Source: Gordonia lacunae
GTDB lineage: Bacteria > Actinomycetota > Actinomycetes > Mycobacteriales > Mycobacteriaceae
Direction of reading: 5' to 3'
Length of the DNA stretch: 37,950 nucleotides
Assembly: GCF_002149015.1 (NCBI RefSeq)
Contig: NZ_NGFO01000017.1
Location: 1-37,950 of the forward strand
The notes below the pieces were generated by a model. That model searched no databases. It saw nothing but the letters and a program-made list of their open reading frames with translations, and had not been told where the DNA came from. Positions 8,875-17,403 of the stretch are shown piece by piece. Made by a program: the position numbers and the translations under genes. Position 1 is the stretch's first letter; the number at the start of each line of letters is the position of its first letter.

Positions 8875-10004
8875 GAATTCTGCAGGTTCTCACGCTTCTG
8901 TCGCCGGCCGGTGAGTTCGGTGGTCCCGCAACCGTTGCGGTCAATCAGAGCCGTGCGCTGGCCCAGCGGGGGCACGCGGTCACGCTCATCGCCGGTTCCT
9001 TCGACGAGCCCGGGTCGGCCCCCGACGTGCCGGGTGTCCGTGTCCTCACGTTCCCGACGCGAGCCGTCGGCCGCGGGCGGGGCTTCGCCCGCATCGTCGC
9101 GCCGTCGATGCTGCGCTGGATTCGGACGCACGCCGGCGATTTCGACGTCGCCCACGTCCATCTCGGCCGCGACTTCGTGACCCTGCCCGCTGCCCGCCTA
9201 TTGTCGTGGGGCAACGTCCCGACGCACGTGCAGACACACGGGATGATCAACCCTCGGCCGTCGCTGCCCTATCAGGTGATCGACCGGGCCCTCACGATCC
9301 CGGCGGTGCGCCATGCGCGAACGGCCTTCTACCTCAACGACGTCGAGTTGCGCAAGCTCCGGGCGGCGATCGGTGGCTCGCCCCGCTACTCGTACCTGGG
9401 CAATGGCGTCCCGCTGCCCGATGCGGTCCGGCCGGCCCGGCCCGATGGCCTGCCCGAAGTCCTCTTTCTCGCGCGCTTGCATCCGCGGAAACGAGCAGTC
9501 ACCTTCGCCCGCGTCGCGACCGAGCTCGCGCCACGATTCCCGGCCCGTTTCACGATCATCGGCCCCGACGAAGGCGACGGGCCCGCCGTCGACGAGGTGC
9601 TGCGGGACTTCCGGGCGAGCCAGGACGCGGAGGTCGCCGACCGCATCCGTCGCGAGGCGCCGATTCCCGGAGGCAGGGTGACCGAGCGTCTCGCACAAGC
9701 GGCGATCTACGTACTCCCGTCGATTCATGAGCCGCTGCCGATGTCGGTCCTCGAGGCAATGGCCGCCGGTCTGCCGGTGGTCGTCACCGACACCTGCGGG
9801 TTCGCCGGTCTGGTCGCCGACGCCGACGCCGGCCTCGTCGTCGACGACTCGATGGGCGCGCTGTCGGCGGCTCTGATCGGACTACTCACCGACCCCGCGC
9901 GGGCACGTGCGCAGGGACTGCGGGGGCGGCACGCCGTCGAACAGCACTGGGGCATCACGTCGATCGCCCGACAACTGGAGGAGCACTACGATGCGGCCGG
10001 CTGA
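8871..10004 (+). CDS. GT4-family glycosyltransferase
   Basis: 377 residues, GT-B fold. The N-terminus MRILQVLTLLSPAGEFGGPA carries the glycine-rich acceptor-side loop. HVQTHGMI and LFLARLHPRKR mark the domain boundary. The C-terminal donor site shows HEPLPMSVLEAMAAGLPVVVT, the ExxxxxxxE signature of GT4 enzymes. It is predicted to extend the lipid-linked repeat at the inner membrane. Its ATG overlaps the upstream stop and its 3' end overlaps the next gene by 14 nt. Donor and linkage are unknown. Longer frames starting near 8031 are shadows. Confidence 0.9.
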   Translation: MRILQVLTLLSPAGEFGGPATVAVNQSRALAQRGHAVTLIAGSFDEPGSAPDVPGVRVLTFPTRAVGRGRGFARIVAPSMLRWIRTHAGDFDVAHVHLGRDFVTLPAARLLSWGNVPTHVQTHGMINPRPSLPYQVIDRALTIPAVRHARTAFYLNDVELRKLRAAIGGSPRYSYLGNGVPLPDAVRPARPDGLPEVLFLARLHPRKRAVTFARVATELAPRFPARFTIIGPDEGDGPAVDEVLRDFRASQDAEVADRIRREAPIPGGRVTERLAQAAIYVLPSIHEPLPMSVLEAMAAGLPVVVTDTCGFAGLVADADAGLVVDDSMGALSAALIGLLTDPARARAQGLRGRHAVEQHWGITSIARQLEEHYDAAG

Positions 10005-10839
10005 CCTCGCCGACACGACGAACAGCACGGGGGCTGTCCGCGTCTCGATCCTCGTTCCGTCCTTCAATCCGGGTGCTCACTTCGAACCGGCGATCCGTTC
10101 GGCACTCGACCAGATGGGCCCGCACGACGAGATCCTCATCCAGGACGCCGGTTCGACCGACGGAACCCAGGACCTCATCGCCGCCTTCGCCGAATCGGAT
10201 CCGCGGGTGAAAGCCGTGATCGAGGCGGACGACGGTCAGTCGGACGCTCTCAACCGGGCACTGGCTCGTTCCGACGGGCACTGGGTCCTCTGGCTCAACG
10301 CCGACGACGTTCTCGTCGAGGGTGCACTCGCCGCTGTCCGCGCGGCGGTTGATGATTCATCCGGTGCGACGGTCCTGACGGGAGATCACCAGTTGCTCCG
10401 GGCGGGCGGCGAGGTGGTCGGGACGTACCGGGGCAGGCCCATCGAGACGCGAACCCTGTTGCGACGATCGACATGCGCGTCGTTCTCCGGTTCGGTGGTC
10501 ATGCGCCGGGACTATCTGGAGTCACTCGGCGGGTTCGACACGGATCTGCACTGCACGATGGACTACTCGCTGCAGTTCCGTATCGCCGAGACCGCGCCGG
10601 TGCAGCATTCGATACCGGTACCGATCGGCGCGTTGCGTTTCCACGATGCCTCGAAATCAGCCAACCTGTGGCGCACCTTCCTGGCCGAGTCGTTCCGTCT
10701 GAGGCAGCGTTTTGCGATGTCCCCCAAGGATCGCCTGCTGGGCCTCGTGGGCACCGTCGAACAACTCGCCTCGTTTCTCGTGTTCCGCATCCGGCTGACT
10801 CCGGCCTATCGAAGGGTGCGCGGTGTCCTCCGCGATTGA
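9991..10839 (+). CDS. GT2-family glycosyltransferase
   Basis: 282 residues, GT-A fold. SILVPSFNPG opens the nucleotide-binding domain. DAGSTDGTQD and the LNADDVL metal-binding motif (DxD-like) follow, then a GGFDTDLHCTMDYSLQFR acceptor region. It is an inverting transferase expected to add one sugar from a UDP- or GDP-donor. A strong site (CTGGAGGAG) precedes the ATG, inside the end of the upstream gene. With the WcaI-like and GT4 enzymes it makes three transferases after the primer, suggesting a repeat of about four sugars. Confidence 0.9.
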   Translation: MRPADLADTTNSTGAVRVSILVPSFNPGAHFEPAIRSALDQMGPHDEILIQDAGSTDGTQDLIAAFAESDPRVKAVIEADDGQSDALNRALARSDGHWVLWLNADDVLVEGALAAVRAAVDDSSGATVLTGDHQLLRAGGEVVGTYRGRPIETRTLLRRSTCASFSGSVVMRRDYLESLGGFDTDLHCTMDYSLQFRIAETAPVQHSIPVPIGALRFHDASKSANLWRTFLAESFRLRQRFAMSPKDRLLGLVGTVEQLASFLVFRIRLTPAYRRVRGVLRD

Positions 10840-12823
10840 CCAGAGCCACACCGGCACCCGGATTCGCACCGATGCCGCCGTGCGGATTCTGGCCCGGGTG
10901 GCCAGTTCCGCGATGCTCGGTGTCTTCTTGTTGCTTCTGGCCAGAGCACTCCCGGTCGAGGAATTCGGCCAGTTCGTCCTCGCCTACACCCTCGGCGTGG
11001 TGACCGGCCTGGCCGTGGGCTTCGGCGCACCCATCCGGGTGATGCGCGTCAGCGCGTCGGGTAGAGACGACCGCACGGCCGCAGATCTGTATGTCGCGCA
11101 CACCATCGCCGTGTCCACCGTCTTCGTCGTCGCCGGTGCCGGTTTCGTCTTGTGCGGGATACCACTCATCGTGGTCGCGGGCGTGCTGTTCGCCTTCTCC
11201 GACACCGTGCAGAACTTCGCGCAGAACTTCCTGTCGGGCATTCATGCGCACACCGCCGCCAGCGGCCTCGTCGTCGTGCAGCGCGCCGTACCCCTTCTGG
11301 CGTGGGGCGGGCTGGCGCTGTCCGGCCATGGTCTCGAGGCCTCCGCACTCGTGCTGATCTTCGCGTGCACGGCCGTGACCGCGCTGGTGGTCCCCGCGGT
11401 GTTGATCGGAGTCCGGGAGCTTCGGGCCGCCGCCGGTGAACTTCGCGGGCCGAATTCGGACACCGCCCGTTACTGGGCGCTCGCGATGTCGGGAACCCTG
11501 GCGCAGCTGCAGGTCTCGGCTCTCGCCGTCGCCGCGCCGCCGCTGACCGTCGGCTACTTCGCGATGGCCACGAGGGTCACCGGGCCGCTCACACTGCTGT
11601 CCGCCGCGCTGTCGACAGTTGCGGTCCCCGAACTCGCCCGCTCCATCGACGACGCGGCGACCTTCGACCGGATCTACCGCCGCTACCGAAACGTCGTCAT
11701 CGCCTATTGCATTGTCGTCGTCATCGCGGCGTGGCCGGCCGCCTGGGCCATCGTGCAGATCGTCGGCGCGAAATACGAACCGGCCCAGACCCTCGTGTTC
11801 GGCATGATCATCGCGGCCGGCATCTCGTCGCTCTCGCAGGCGATCAGCTCCAAACACATCGCCGCGGGTCGTCCCGGCACCGTGACCACAGCGATCGTTC
11901 TGGGTGGCGCGGTGACGCTGGCCCTGCTCCTCCTCACCGGCGCACTCGACCGCCTCGACGCCATCTGGCTCGCACCCGTCGCCGGTCAGCTACTCGTACT
12001 CGCCGCCCTGCTCTCCGACGTCCACGAAGGTGGGAGAATGACCCGACTCATCCGAACTCACTGGGAGAAAGCGCTTCTGACGGTCACCGTCGTGGTTCTC
12101 ACCCTGACCGCCGGAGTCGCCTTCGCCGGCGCGCGTGAACCCCAGGACGCTGCGCAGCGAGCCGGTGTCGAGGTCACCTCCGCAGCGTCGACGTCGCGGT
12201 CGGCGGACGGCGGAGCGGTCAAGATCCTCGTCGTCGGCGACAGCTTCACCGAGGGAACAACCTACGGCGGTAAAGGCAGTTCGAACTGGACCCGCATCGC
12301 ACAGGGCCGGCTGTCGGCGGTCCACCTGAACGCATGCCCGGTGCTGCTACGGGTGTCCGGCCGGGGCGGTGCCGGCTACCTCACCACCGGCATCCGGCAC
12401 ACCACCTTCGCTTCGGAGGCACAGCGACTGCTCACTCCCGACGTCTCGGCGATCGTGCTCGTCGGCAGCGGCAATGACCTCTCGCACCCGTCGAAGCAGT
12501 ACCGCGCCGCGGTCAACGACACCATCCGCGCGGTGCGCAAGGCCCGGCCCGAACTGCCCGTCGTCATCGTCGGACTCTCCTGGATTCACGATGCTCCGGT
12601 TGCGCCGGAGTATCTGCGCGCCAACAGGTTGCTCGCCGACGCCGCGAAGCGCCACGGGGCGTCCTTCGTCGATCCGATCAGAAGTGGTTGGTACGCCGCC
12701 CCACGCGACCACTCGATCGTCGGTGCTGATCTGCGTCATCCGACCGACGAGGGGCATGCCATCATCGCCGACCACATGACGCCGGTCCTGGAAGGTCTGG
12801 CGCGCAAAGGCAGCTGCGAATGA
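10823..12823 (+). CDS. Wzx-type flippase fused to a membrane-anchored SGNH hydrolase domain
   Basis: 666 residues from a GTG that overlaps the previous gene by 17 nt. Residues 1-405 form a polytopic MOP/Wzx-like flippase (ARALPVEEFGQFVLAYTLG at the start, many hydrophobic helices), which should move undecaprenyl-linked repeats across the membrane. After DVHEGGR comes one more membrane helix (~416-436), a Ser/Ala-rich linker and an SGNH domain with GDSFTEG (Ser474), GSGND (548-552) and DLRHPTDEGH (Asp636, His639). The extra helix would place the SGNH domain outside the membrane. No stop separates the parts, yet an in-frame ATG at 12038 has a good ribosome-binding site, so a free SGNH protein of 261 residues may also be made. 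A sequencing error at the junction cannot be excluded. Confidence 0.87.
   Translation: MSSAIDQSHTGTRIRTDAAVRILARVASSAMLGVFLLLLARALPVEEFGQFVLAYTLGVVTGLAVGFGAPIRVMRVSASGRDDRTAADLYVAHTIAVSTVFVVAGAGFVLCGIPLIVVAGVLFAFSDTVQNFAQNFLSGIHAHTAASGLVVVQRAVPLLAWGGLALSGHGLEASALVLIFACTAVTALVVPAVLIGVRELRAAAGELRGPNSDTARYWALAMSGTLAQLQVSALAVAAPPLTVGYFAMATRVTGPLTLLSAALSTVAVPELARSIDDAATFDRIYRRYRNVVIAYCIVVVIAAWPAAWAIVQIVGAKYEPAQTLVFGMIIAAGISSLSQAISSKHIAAGRPGTVTTAIVLGGAVTLALLLLTGALDRLDAIWLAPVAGQLLVLAALLSDVHEGGRMTRLIRTHWEKALLTVTVVVLTLTAGVAFAGAREPQDAAQRAGVEVTSAASTSRSADGGAVKILVVGDSFTEGTTYGGKGSSNWTRIAQGRLSAVHLNACPVLLRVSGRGGAGYLTTGIRHTTFASEAQRLLTPDVSAIVLVGSGNDLSHPSKQYRAAVNDTIRAVRKARPELPVVIVGLSWIHDAPVAPEYLRANRLLADAAKRHGASFVDPIRSGWYAAPRDHSIVGADLRHPTDEGHAIIADHMTPVLEGLARKGSCE
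12025..12040 (+). promoter_or_regulatory. Internal ribosome-binding site and in-frame ATG inside the flippase-SGNH gene
   Basis: GAAGGTGGGAGA lies just before an ATG at 12038-12040 that is in frame with the fusion (codon 406). It sits exactly at the boundary between the flippase part and the membrane-anchored SGNH part, so it could drive separate production of the SGNH module. Confidence 0.5.
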
Positions 12824-13476
12824 ACCCGGTACGAGTCACCCACATCCGCCCACGGGTCATTCGTGTTGCGACCGCGCTGGGGGTCACCGCATGTCTCGGG
12901 CTGATCGTCGGGATGGCGGTGACCACCTTTTCGACGCAACACGCGATGGTCCAGGCGACTTCGCGCGTCGTCCTCACCTATGAACGCGATGCGATGCAAC
13001 TGCCGCAGGACTTCGACCCCGCACCCACCATGCTCCTGACGCGGAGTATCGAGTCCTACTCGTCGTTGGTCACCAGCGAGAACTTCCTCCGTCGCGTGAT
13101 CGACACCCACCAGATAGCGATGAGCCCCGCCGAACTCCGGCGCGCGGTCTCGATCACTGCTCCGCCGGAGACGACGATCATGGACTTCACCGTCCGGGGC
13201 GACGACGCGCGCACCGTCGAAGCTGCCGCGATGGGCGTCGGGCGCGAGTTCACCGCGGCCCTGGCCGAGCTCGAGTCTCCGGCACCGATCGAATCAGTCG
13301 TCCTGGGACCGGTGGGCGCCGATCGGACATTTCCCGATGCGCTGGTGCGCACCGCACTGCTGGCGTCCCTGGCGGGACTGACCGCGCTGGCTCTCGCCGT
13401 GATGTTCACCCGACGCCTGGCCCGACATCCACTCCCCCAACCCACACCGACCGCAGATGTCTGGAGGACACCATGA
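12820..13476 (+). CDS. Wzz-like chain-length/co-polymerase membrane protein, no kinase domain
   Basis: 218 residues. It has a transmembrane helix near residues 16-37, an extracytoplasmic domain of ~140 residues, and a second helix near 178-197 with a short cytoplasmic tail. This topology is that of polysaccharide co-polymerases (YveK/Wzz type) that set chain length with the Wzy polymerase. There is no Walker motif. Sequence resemblance is weaker than for the Wzz-like gene at 16182, so the assignment rests partly on topology and location. Both ends are ATGA overlaps. Confidence 0.7.
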   Translation: MNPVRVTHIRPRVIRVATALGVTACLGLIVGMAVTTFSTQHAMVQATSRVVLTYERDAMQLPQDFDPAPTMLLTRSIESYSSLVTSENFLRRVIDTHQIAMSPAELRRAVSITAPPETTIMDFTVRGDDARTVEAAAMGVGREFTAALAELESPAPIESVVLGPVGADRTFPDALVRTALLASLAGLTALALAVMFTRRLARHPLPQPTPTADVWRTP

Positions 13477-14162
13477 AGCGACCCAACAAGTGGCTCAGCC
13501 TGATCGTCTGGCTGCTCCCCGCGTCAACGGCGAAGAACGCGGTGCTGCGCATCCTCGGCAACACCATCGGTCACGACGTCAGCCTCGGACCGAACCTCGT
13601 CCTCGGATGCGGACCGTTCCGCATCGGAGACCGCGGAGTGATCGCGCCGTTCAACATCTTTCGGCAGATGGCGCAAGTCGAACTCGAGAAGGACAACTTC
13701 ATCGGGCGGCTGAACCAGTTCACGGCCGCGCCGTCGTACCAGAGATTCAGCGACCGCGCCGGGGTGCTGTCGATGGCCGAGCAGGCCGCCGTCACGAACC
13801 GCCACTACTTCGATTGCTCGGGCCGGATCGAGATGGAGCCGTACAGCGCAGTGGGCGGTACGCGGAGTCTCCTGCAGTCCCACGAGATCGACATCGTCGA
13901 GGACCGGACCACCATCGGCACCATCACCATCGGTGAGCGGAGCCTGACCGCGACCGCATGTCTCATTCTCAAGAACGCTGCCATCCCGGCATATTCACTC
14001 GTCGCCGCCGGATCGGTGGTGACCGCGGCGACCGAATCCGCGGTCGGCGACGCCGGGTTGTACGCCGGGGCACCGGCACGGTGGCGGCGCGATCTCCCCG
14101 AATGCAAGTGGTGGTACCGGTCGTCGTATATGACCCCGGTGCGGGAGGTCGAGGGATTCTGA
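13473..14162 (+). CDS. Left-handed beta-helix acyltransferase
   Basis: 229 residues with two blocks of hexapeptide repeats (about 30-55 and 130-200), LYAGAPARWRRDL near the end (the usual GxPA turn), and an unusual middle segment (NFIGRLNQFTAAPSYQRF) between the blocks. Such enzymes O- or N-acylate sugars with acetyl-CoA or similar donors. CTGGAGGA precedes the ATG. The start overlaps the Wzz-like stop and the stop overlaps the next ATG by one base. It is the third acyltransferase of locus 1, so the polymer is probably heavily decorated. A His at SHEID may be catalytic, but this is uncertain. Confidence 0.8.
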   Translation: MKRPNKWLSLIVWLLPASTAKNAVLRILGNTIGHDVSLGPNLVLGCGPFRIGDRGVIAPFNIFRQMAQVELEKDNFIGRLNQFTAAPSYQRFSDRAGVLSMAEQAAVTNRHYFDCSGRIEMEPYSAVGGTRSLLQSHEIDIVEDRTTIGTITIGERSLTATACLILKNAAIPAYSLVAAGSVVTAATESAVGDAGLYAGAPARWRRDLPECKWWYRSSYMTPVREVEGF

Positions 14163-14884
14163 TGATTCCGACCTCCTCGTCCCGGCTGTCGACGATGACC
14201 CTTGCGCTTCTGGCCGTCGCTGTCGTCGTCCTGGGTTCGGCGTGCACCACGACGGCTGAGGCCGAACGGTCTGACGATCGAGTCGCATCGGCACAGGGCG
14301 CCACCGTGCACGTCGATTACGCGACGGCGGCTGCCGTGCCGCCCGGATTCGTCACCGTCGAGCGAGGCCGCAGTCTGCACCCGCTCCGAGTCACGGACGG
14401 GCGTCTGCTGCACGGTACGTCCTCGGCATCTGATGCGGCGTCGTACATCTCGACCGATCTCTCGCCCGCCCGAGTCACGCGAATCGGCGCGACCGCGAGC
14501 TTCACCGGAGACGATTCCGGGGCGATCGCGCTGCTCGTCAGCGCGAAACCGGTGCCGGCGAACGAGTCCGATGCGGCGCCCGATGCCGCGGTGCATTTCG
14601 TCGCGACGCGGACGGGATGGTCGTATGCGATCTGGCAAGCGGGCGACGCCGGACAGACGATCCTGGGCCAGGGCACCTATCGGACCGCGTTCGACCGCGA
14701 CGCCGCTCGATTCGAGATCGAACTCGACGGGGATCGGGCGAAGGTCTACCTGCCCGACGCCACGTCGATCGTGTTCACCGACAACCGCATCGCCGAGTTC
14801 GGCGGGAGCTGGGCGTCCTGGGAGCTCTACGAGGATGCCCCGGGCACGAGTCCCGCGTCCTTCCGGGAGTTGTGGGCGTCATGA
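14162..14884 (+). CDS. Exported, lipoprotein-like protein of unknown function
   Basis: 240 residues. The N-terminus has a signal sequence (LALLAVAVVVLGSAC) ending in a Cys at residue 28, so it may be a lipoprotein, although the residue at -3 is Gly rather than the usual Leu. The mature part is ~210 residues of mostly beta-type sequence with several aromatic residues (GWSYAIWQAG, GGSWASWELYED), reminiscent of a concanavalin-like or carbohydrate-binding sandwich. I do not recognise a family. It sits between an acyltransferase and the polymerase, joined by overlaps at both ends, so it likely works outside the membrane with polymer assembly or export. The longer upstream frame is a shadow. Confidence 0.75.
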   Translation: MIPTSSSRLSTMTLALLAVAVVVLGSACTTTAEAERSDDRVASAQGATVHVDYATAAAVPPGFVTVERGRSLHPLRVTDGRLLHGTSSASDAASYISTDLSPARVTRIGATASFTGDDSGAIALLVSAKPVPANESDAAPDAAVHFVATRTGWSYAIWQAGDAGQTILGQGTYRTAFDRDAARFEIELDGDRAKVYLPDATSIVFTDNRIAEFGGSWASWELYEDAPGTSPASFRELWAS

Positions 14885-16185
14885 CCATGATCTGCGCGAC
14901 CTTGCTGGTCGCACTGGGCTTGTTCGTCGCAGTCGCCCACGAAAGACAGTGGACCCAGCATGTCGATCGGTTCCTGTGCAGCTGGCTGATCGCGTTGACG
15001 GCGTGGCCGGTCATCGTCATCTATGCTGTGGCACCGGCCTTGTGGTCGACGGCCGATGCCGCCGGGCCGATCTTTGCGGTCCTGTTGTACGGGCCTGCAG
15101 CGGGTATCAGCGTGGCAGCCGCCCTTCGTGCGGTGGCCACCAGCGATCTCCGCATCGACGGCTCGGCGGCGGTCCTCGCGCTGTTGATGTTGTACGCCTG
15201 CGCAGCGATGTTCGTCGACGGTTCGGGCAGGATCGTCAATCTCGTGATGTCGATGGCGCTCCTGGTGGGATTCGTGTTCCGCTACCGGACCTTCGGGCTC
15301 GACGACGTGGCCAGATCTGCCCGCATCGCGCTCGTCGTGACGACCGGATTCCTGCTGGTCTCGGTGCTGTGCAACTCGTCTCGCGTCGTCGGGGCATGTC
15401 GGATCGACAAGTGCACCGACCTCGGCGCGGTGCTCACGTCGCCGTTCGCCGGCAACGGCAACCTCGCGGGAATCACCATCACCGCCCTGTTGCCCTTCGC
15501 GGTCTACCGCGTGGCCATGTGGCGTGTGCTCGCCGCGGTCGCCGGGGTTGCGTTGATCGGCCTCCTCGCCGGCAGCCGAACCGCCTTCGGCGGAATCGCG
15601 GTGGCGGGCTTGCTCGGCGTACTGCTGGCCGTCCCCGCGATCACGCCCCGCGTGCGCAACCTGATGCTGGGTCTCGCACTCGTGGCCAGCGCGGTCTACT
15701 CGCTGTTCCCGCTCTACATCGGATACACCAACGCCGACTACAGCTTACGGGGATACCTCTGGAACCAGGCGCTGCGGGAGATCCCCGACCAGTGGTTCTT
15801 CGGCCACAACCCGGCGTTCTGGGTGGAGTCCGGCGCGTCGTTGTTGTTCAAGGCCAACTATTCCCCGCACAACGGATGGCTCGAAATCCTGTTGTCGGTG
15901 GGGGTCTGGGGGGTCTTGCTGATCGTCGTGGCCGCCGTCGTCAAAGTGGTCCAGACCACCGACGGGACGGCGCGGGCCTATCTGCTCGCCTACTTCAGCA
16001 CGATCCTCGCCCTCAGTTCGCTGGAGGCGGTGTACGTGCCCTACTTCCTCGGCATCGCACCATTCGCGGCGCTGCTCCCCTACTTCCTGTATCCCCACCG
16101 TTCGCCCGCTCACCGTTCATCCCAATCCTGTTCACCCGTGCCCGGTCACGAGGTGCCCACCGAGTCGCAGATGGAGTCCCGATGA
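14881..16185 (+). CDS. Wzy-type O-antigen/exopolysaccharide polymerase
   Basis: 434 residues with about ten hydrophobic segments. A large loop carries GHNPAFWVESG and SPHNGWLEILLSVGVWG, the HN-containing signature of the Wzy/WaaL (O-antigen ligase-like) family, and an earlier LAGSRTAFGG matches the conserved Arg region. It should link flipped repeats into polymer on the outer face of the membrane. The ATG at 14881 overlaps the upstream stop (ATGA). A longer frame from 14617 lies in the upstream gene. The hydrophilic Ser/Pro-rich C-terminus ends in an ATGA overlap with the Wzz-like gene. Confidence 0.87.
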   Translation: MTMICATLLVALGLFVAVAHERQWTQHVDRFLCSWLIALTAWPVIVIYAVAPALWSTADAAGPIFAVLLYGPAAGISVAAALRAVATSDLRIDGSAAVLALLMLYACAAMFVDGSGRIVNLVMSMALLVGFVFRYRTFGLDDVARSARIALVVTTGFLLVSVLCNSSRVVGACRIDKCTDLGAVLTSPFAGNGNLAGITITALLPFAVYRVAMWRVLAAVAGVALIGLLAGSRTAFGGIAVAGLLGVLLAVPAITPRVRNLMLGLALVASAVYSLFPLYIGYTNADYSLRGYLWNQALREIPDQWFFGHNPAFWVESGASLLFKANYSPHNGWLEILLSVGVWGVLLIVVAAVVKVVQTTDGTARAYLLAYFSTILALSSLEAVYVPYFLGIAPFAALLPYFLYPHRSPAHRSSQSCSPVPGHEVPTESQMESR

Positions 16186-17045
16186 AAGTCCTCAACGTCA
16201 TTGCCGCGAAATGGATGCTCGTCGTGGCATTCACCCTGATCGGTCTCATCGCCGCCATCGGGTACTCGCTGCTACAACCCCAGACCTACGTGGCGACCGT
16301 TCGGACCTACATCGCCACCGGCACCTCCGACATGCTGGAGGCCTACCAGGGAAACCAAGCCGCCCGGGCAAGCATCCAGACATTCGCAGTGCTGGCCACC
16401 GACCCGACCGTCGCGCAGCGGGCGATCGCCAGATCGGGAGTCGACATCCCTCTGCCACAGTTCATCTCCGAGATCTCGGTCAGCGTCCCGCCGCAAACCG
16501 TCATCCTCGATGTCTCCGTCCAGAACTCGACATCGGCCGACGCGGAACGACTCTCCACCGCACTCGCGCAGGAACTCGTCGGCACGGTCACAGCACTGCA
16601 GGAGCCGACCAGCGGGGGCCCCGGGGCCCTTCGACTGGTGGTCGTCGACCCGAATACCCAAGGCGCCGTGCGACAACAACTCATCGACCCGGTGCTCCTC
16701 GGCATCGGCGCGGTCGGCGGTGCGCTCGCCGGCTCCCTGATCGCACTGCTGCTCCATCGCCGCCGCGGCGGCATCTCTGATGCGAAGCACTCCGACCGCA
16801 TCCCGGACGGACCGACGACCGGCGACATCGAGGTCACCATCAACCGCCCGTCCAGCGCGATGAGAAGCCAGCATGTGCCCGTCGAACAGTCGACGGCCGG
16901 GACCAATCGCCCCCCGCTGGTCGAGCAGGTGACGAGCGAAGCGAGGGACCGTGTCGAAACCATCGACCGTCCCGCGACTTACGCCGCTCGCCACACCGTC
17001 AGCCGGCATGCGGCCAGGGGCGGCAGCGGATTCGGGCGAGCCTAA
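16182..17045 (+). CDS. Wzz-like polysaccharide co-polymerase with long cytoplasmic tail
   Basis: 287 residues. Helix 1 is near 10-30. The external domain shows YVATVRTYIATG and YQGNQAARASIQTFAVLATDPTV, closely resembling the N-terminus of the Wzc-like kinase at 21105-22607. A Pro-containing helix 2 follows (~170-191). It should control chain length with the adjacent Wzy. Instead of a kinase it ends in a ~95-residue hydrophilic tail rich in Arg/Ser/Thr, of unknown role. It is the last gene of locus 1. The 947-residue frame that overlaps it and runs back to 14202 is real only in this last part. Confidence 0.85.
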   Translation: MKVLNVIAAKWMLVVAFTLIGLIAAIGYSLLQPQTYVATVRTYIATGTSDMLEAYQGNQAARASIQTFAVLATDPTVAQRAIARSGVDIPLPQFISEISVSVPPQTVILDVSVQNSTSADAERLSTALAQELVGTVTALQEPTSGGPGALRLVVVDPNTQGAVRQQLIDPVLLGIGAVGGALAGSLIALLLHRRRGGISDAKHSDRIPDGPTTGDIEVTINRPSSAMRSQHVPVEQSTAGTNRPPLVEQVTSEARDRVETIDRPATYAARHTVSRHAARGGSGFGRA

Positions 17046-17187
17046 GCAGGCTTGGCCACGCCGCGAAGACCTCCGAACGTGGGCCCGATCCGCGAGGGTT
17101 GCCCGTGACGAAATCCCCTGCCGATCATCCGAGCGCTGGACTTCGCACATCACTCGAGGTCGCGCCACAGCGACGTCGGGGCAGCGG

Positions 17188-17403
17188 TCAAGAAAGAAGG
17201 GCGCGGATGGTGGTCTCGTACTCCGAGGCGATGTCTTCCGGATCGCGCCCTACGGATTGCGCCCCAGGCGGGAGCGAGTTGTAGTCGTCACGACGGGAGT
17301 CGATCGACGCCTGATACTCGAGCGTCAGATCCAAGAGTTTCCTACCCAGCATGGCGGACATCAGACCACGAACCCCCGGCCAACGCTGTCCGAATTGCGT
17401 CAT
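17188..17403 (-). CDS. Small hypothetical protein (71 aa)
   Basis: 71 residues with balanced, coding-like composition: Asp/Glu-rich, codons ending mainly in C or G, and an amphipathic middle (GRKLLDLTLEYQAS). I recognise no family. GGAGG lies only 2 nt before the ATG, closer than usual. The ATG overlaps the stop of a 34-residue upstream frame (ATGA), a pattern typical of translational coupling. It could be a real small gene or the remnant of a larger one. It sits in the convergent gap, downstream of locus 2. Confidence 0.35.
   Translation of the reverse strand: MTQFGQRWPGVRGLMSAMLGRKLLDLTLEYQASIDSRRDDYNSLPPGAQSVGRDPEDIASEYETTIRALLS

Noticed and set aside
14202..16181. Most of a 947-residue plus-strand frame
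   Set aside because: Only its last part (16182-17045) is a gene. The rest is an Arg/Pro-rich shadow of the lipoprotein-like and polymerase genes in another frame.
17039..17053. Terminator hairpin at the end of locus 1
   Set aside because: It is a 5-bp stem overlapping the stop codon with no T-run, too weak to call.
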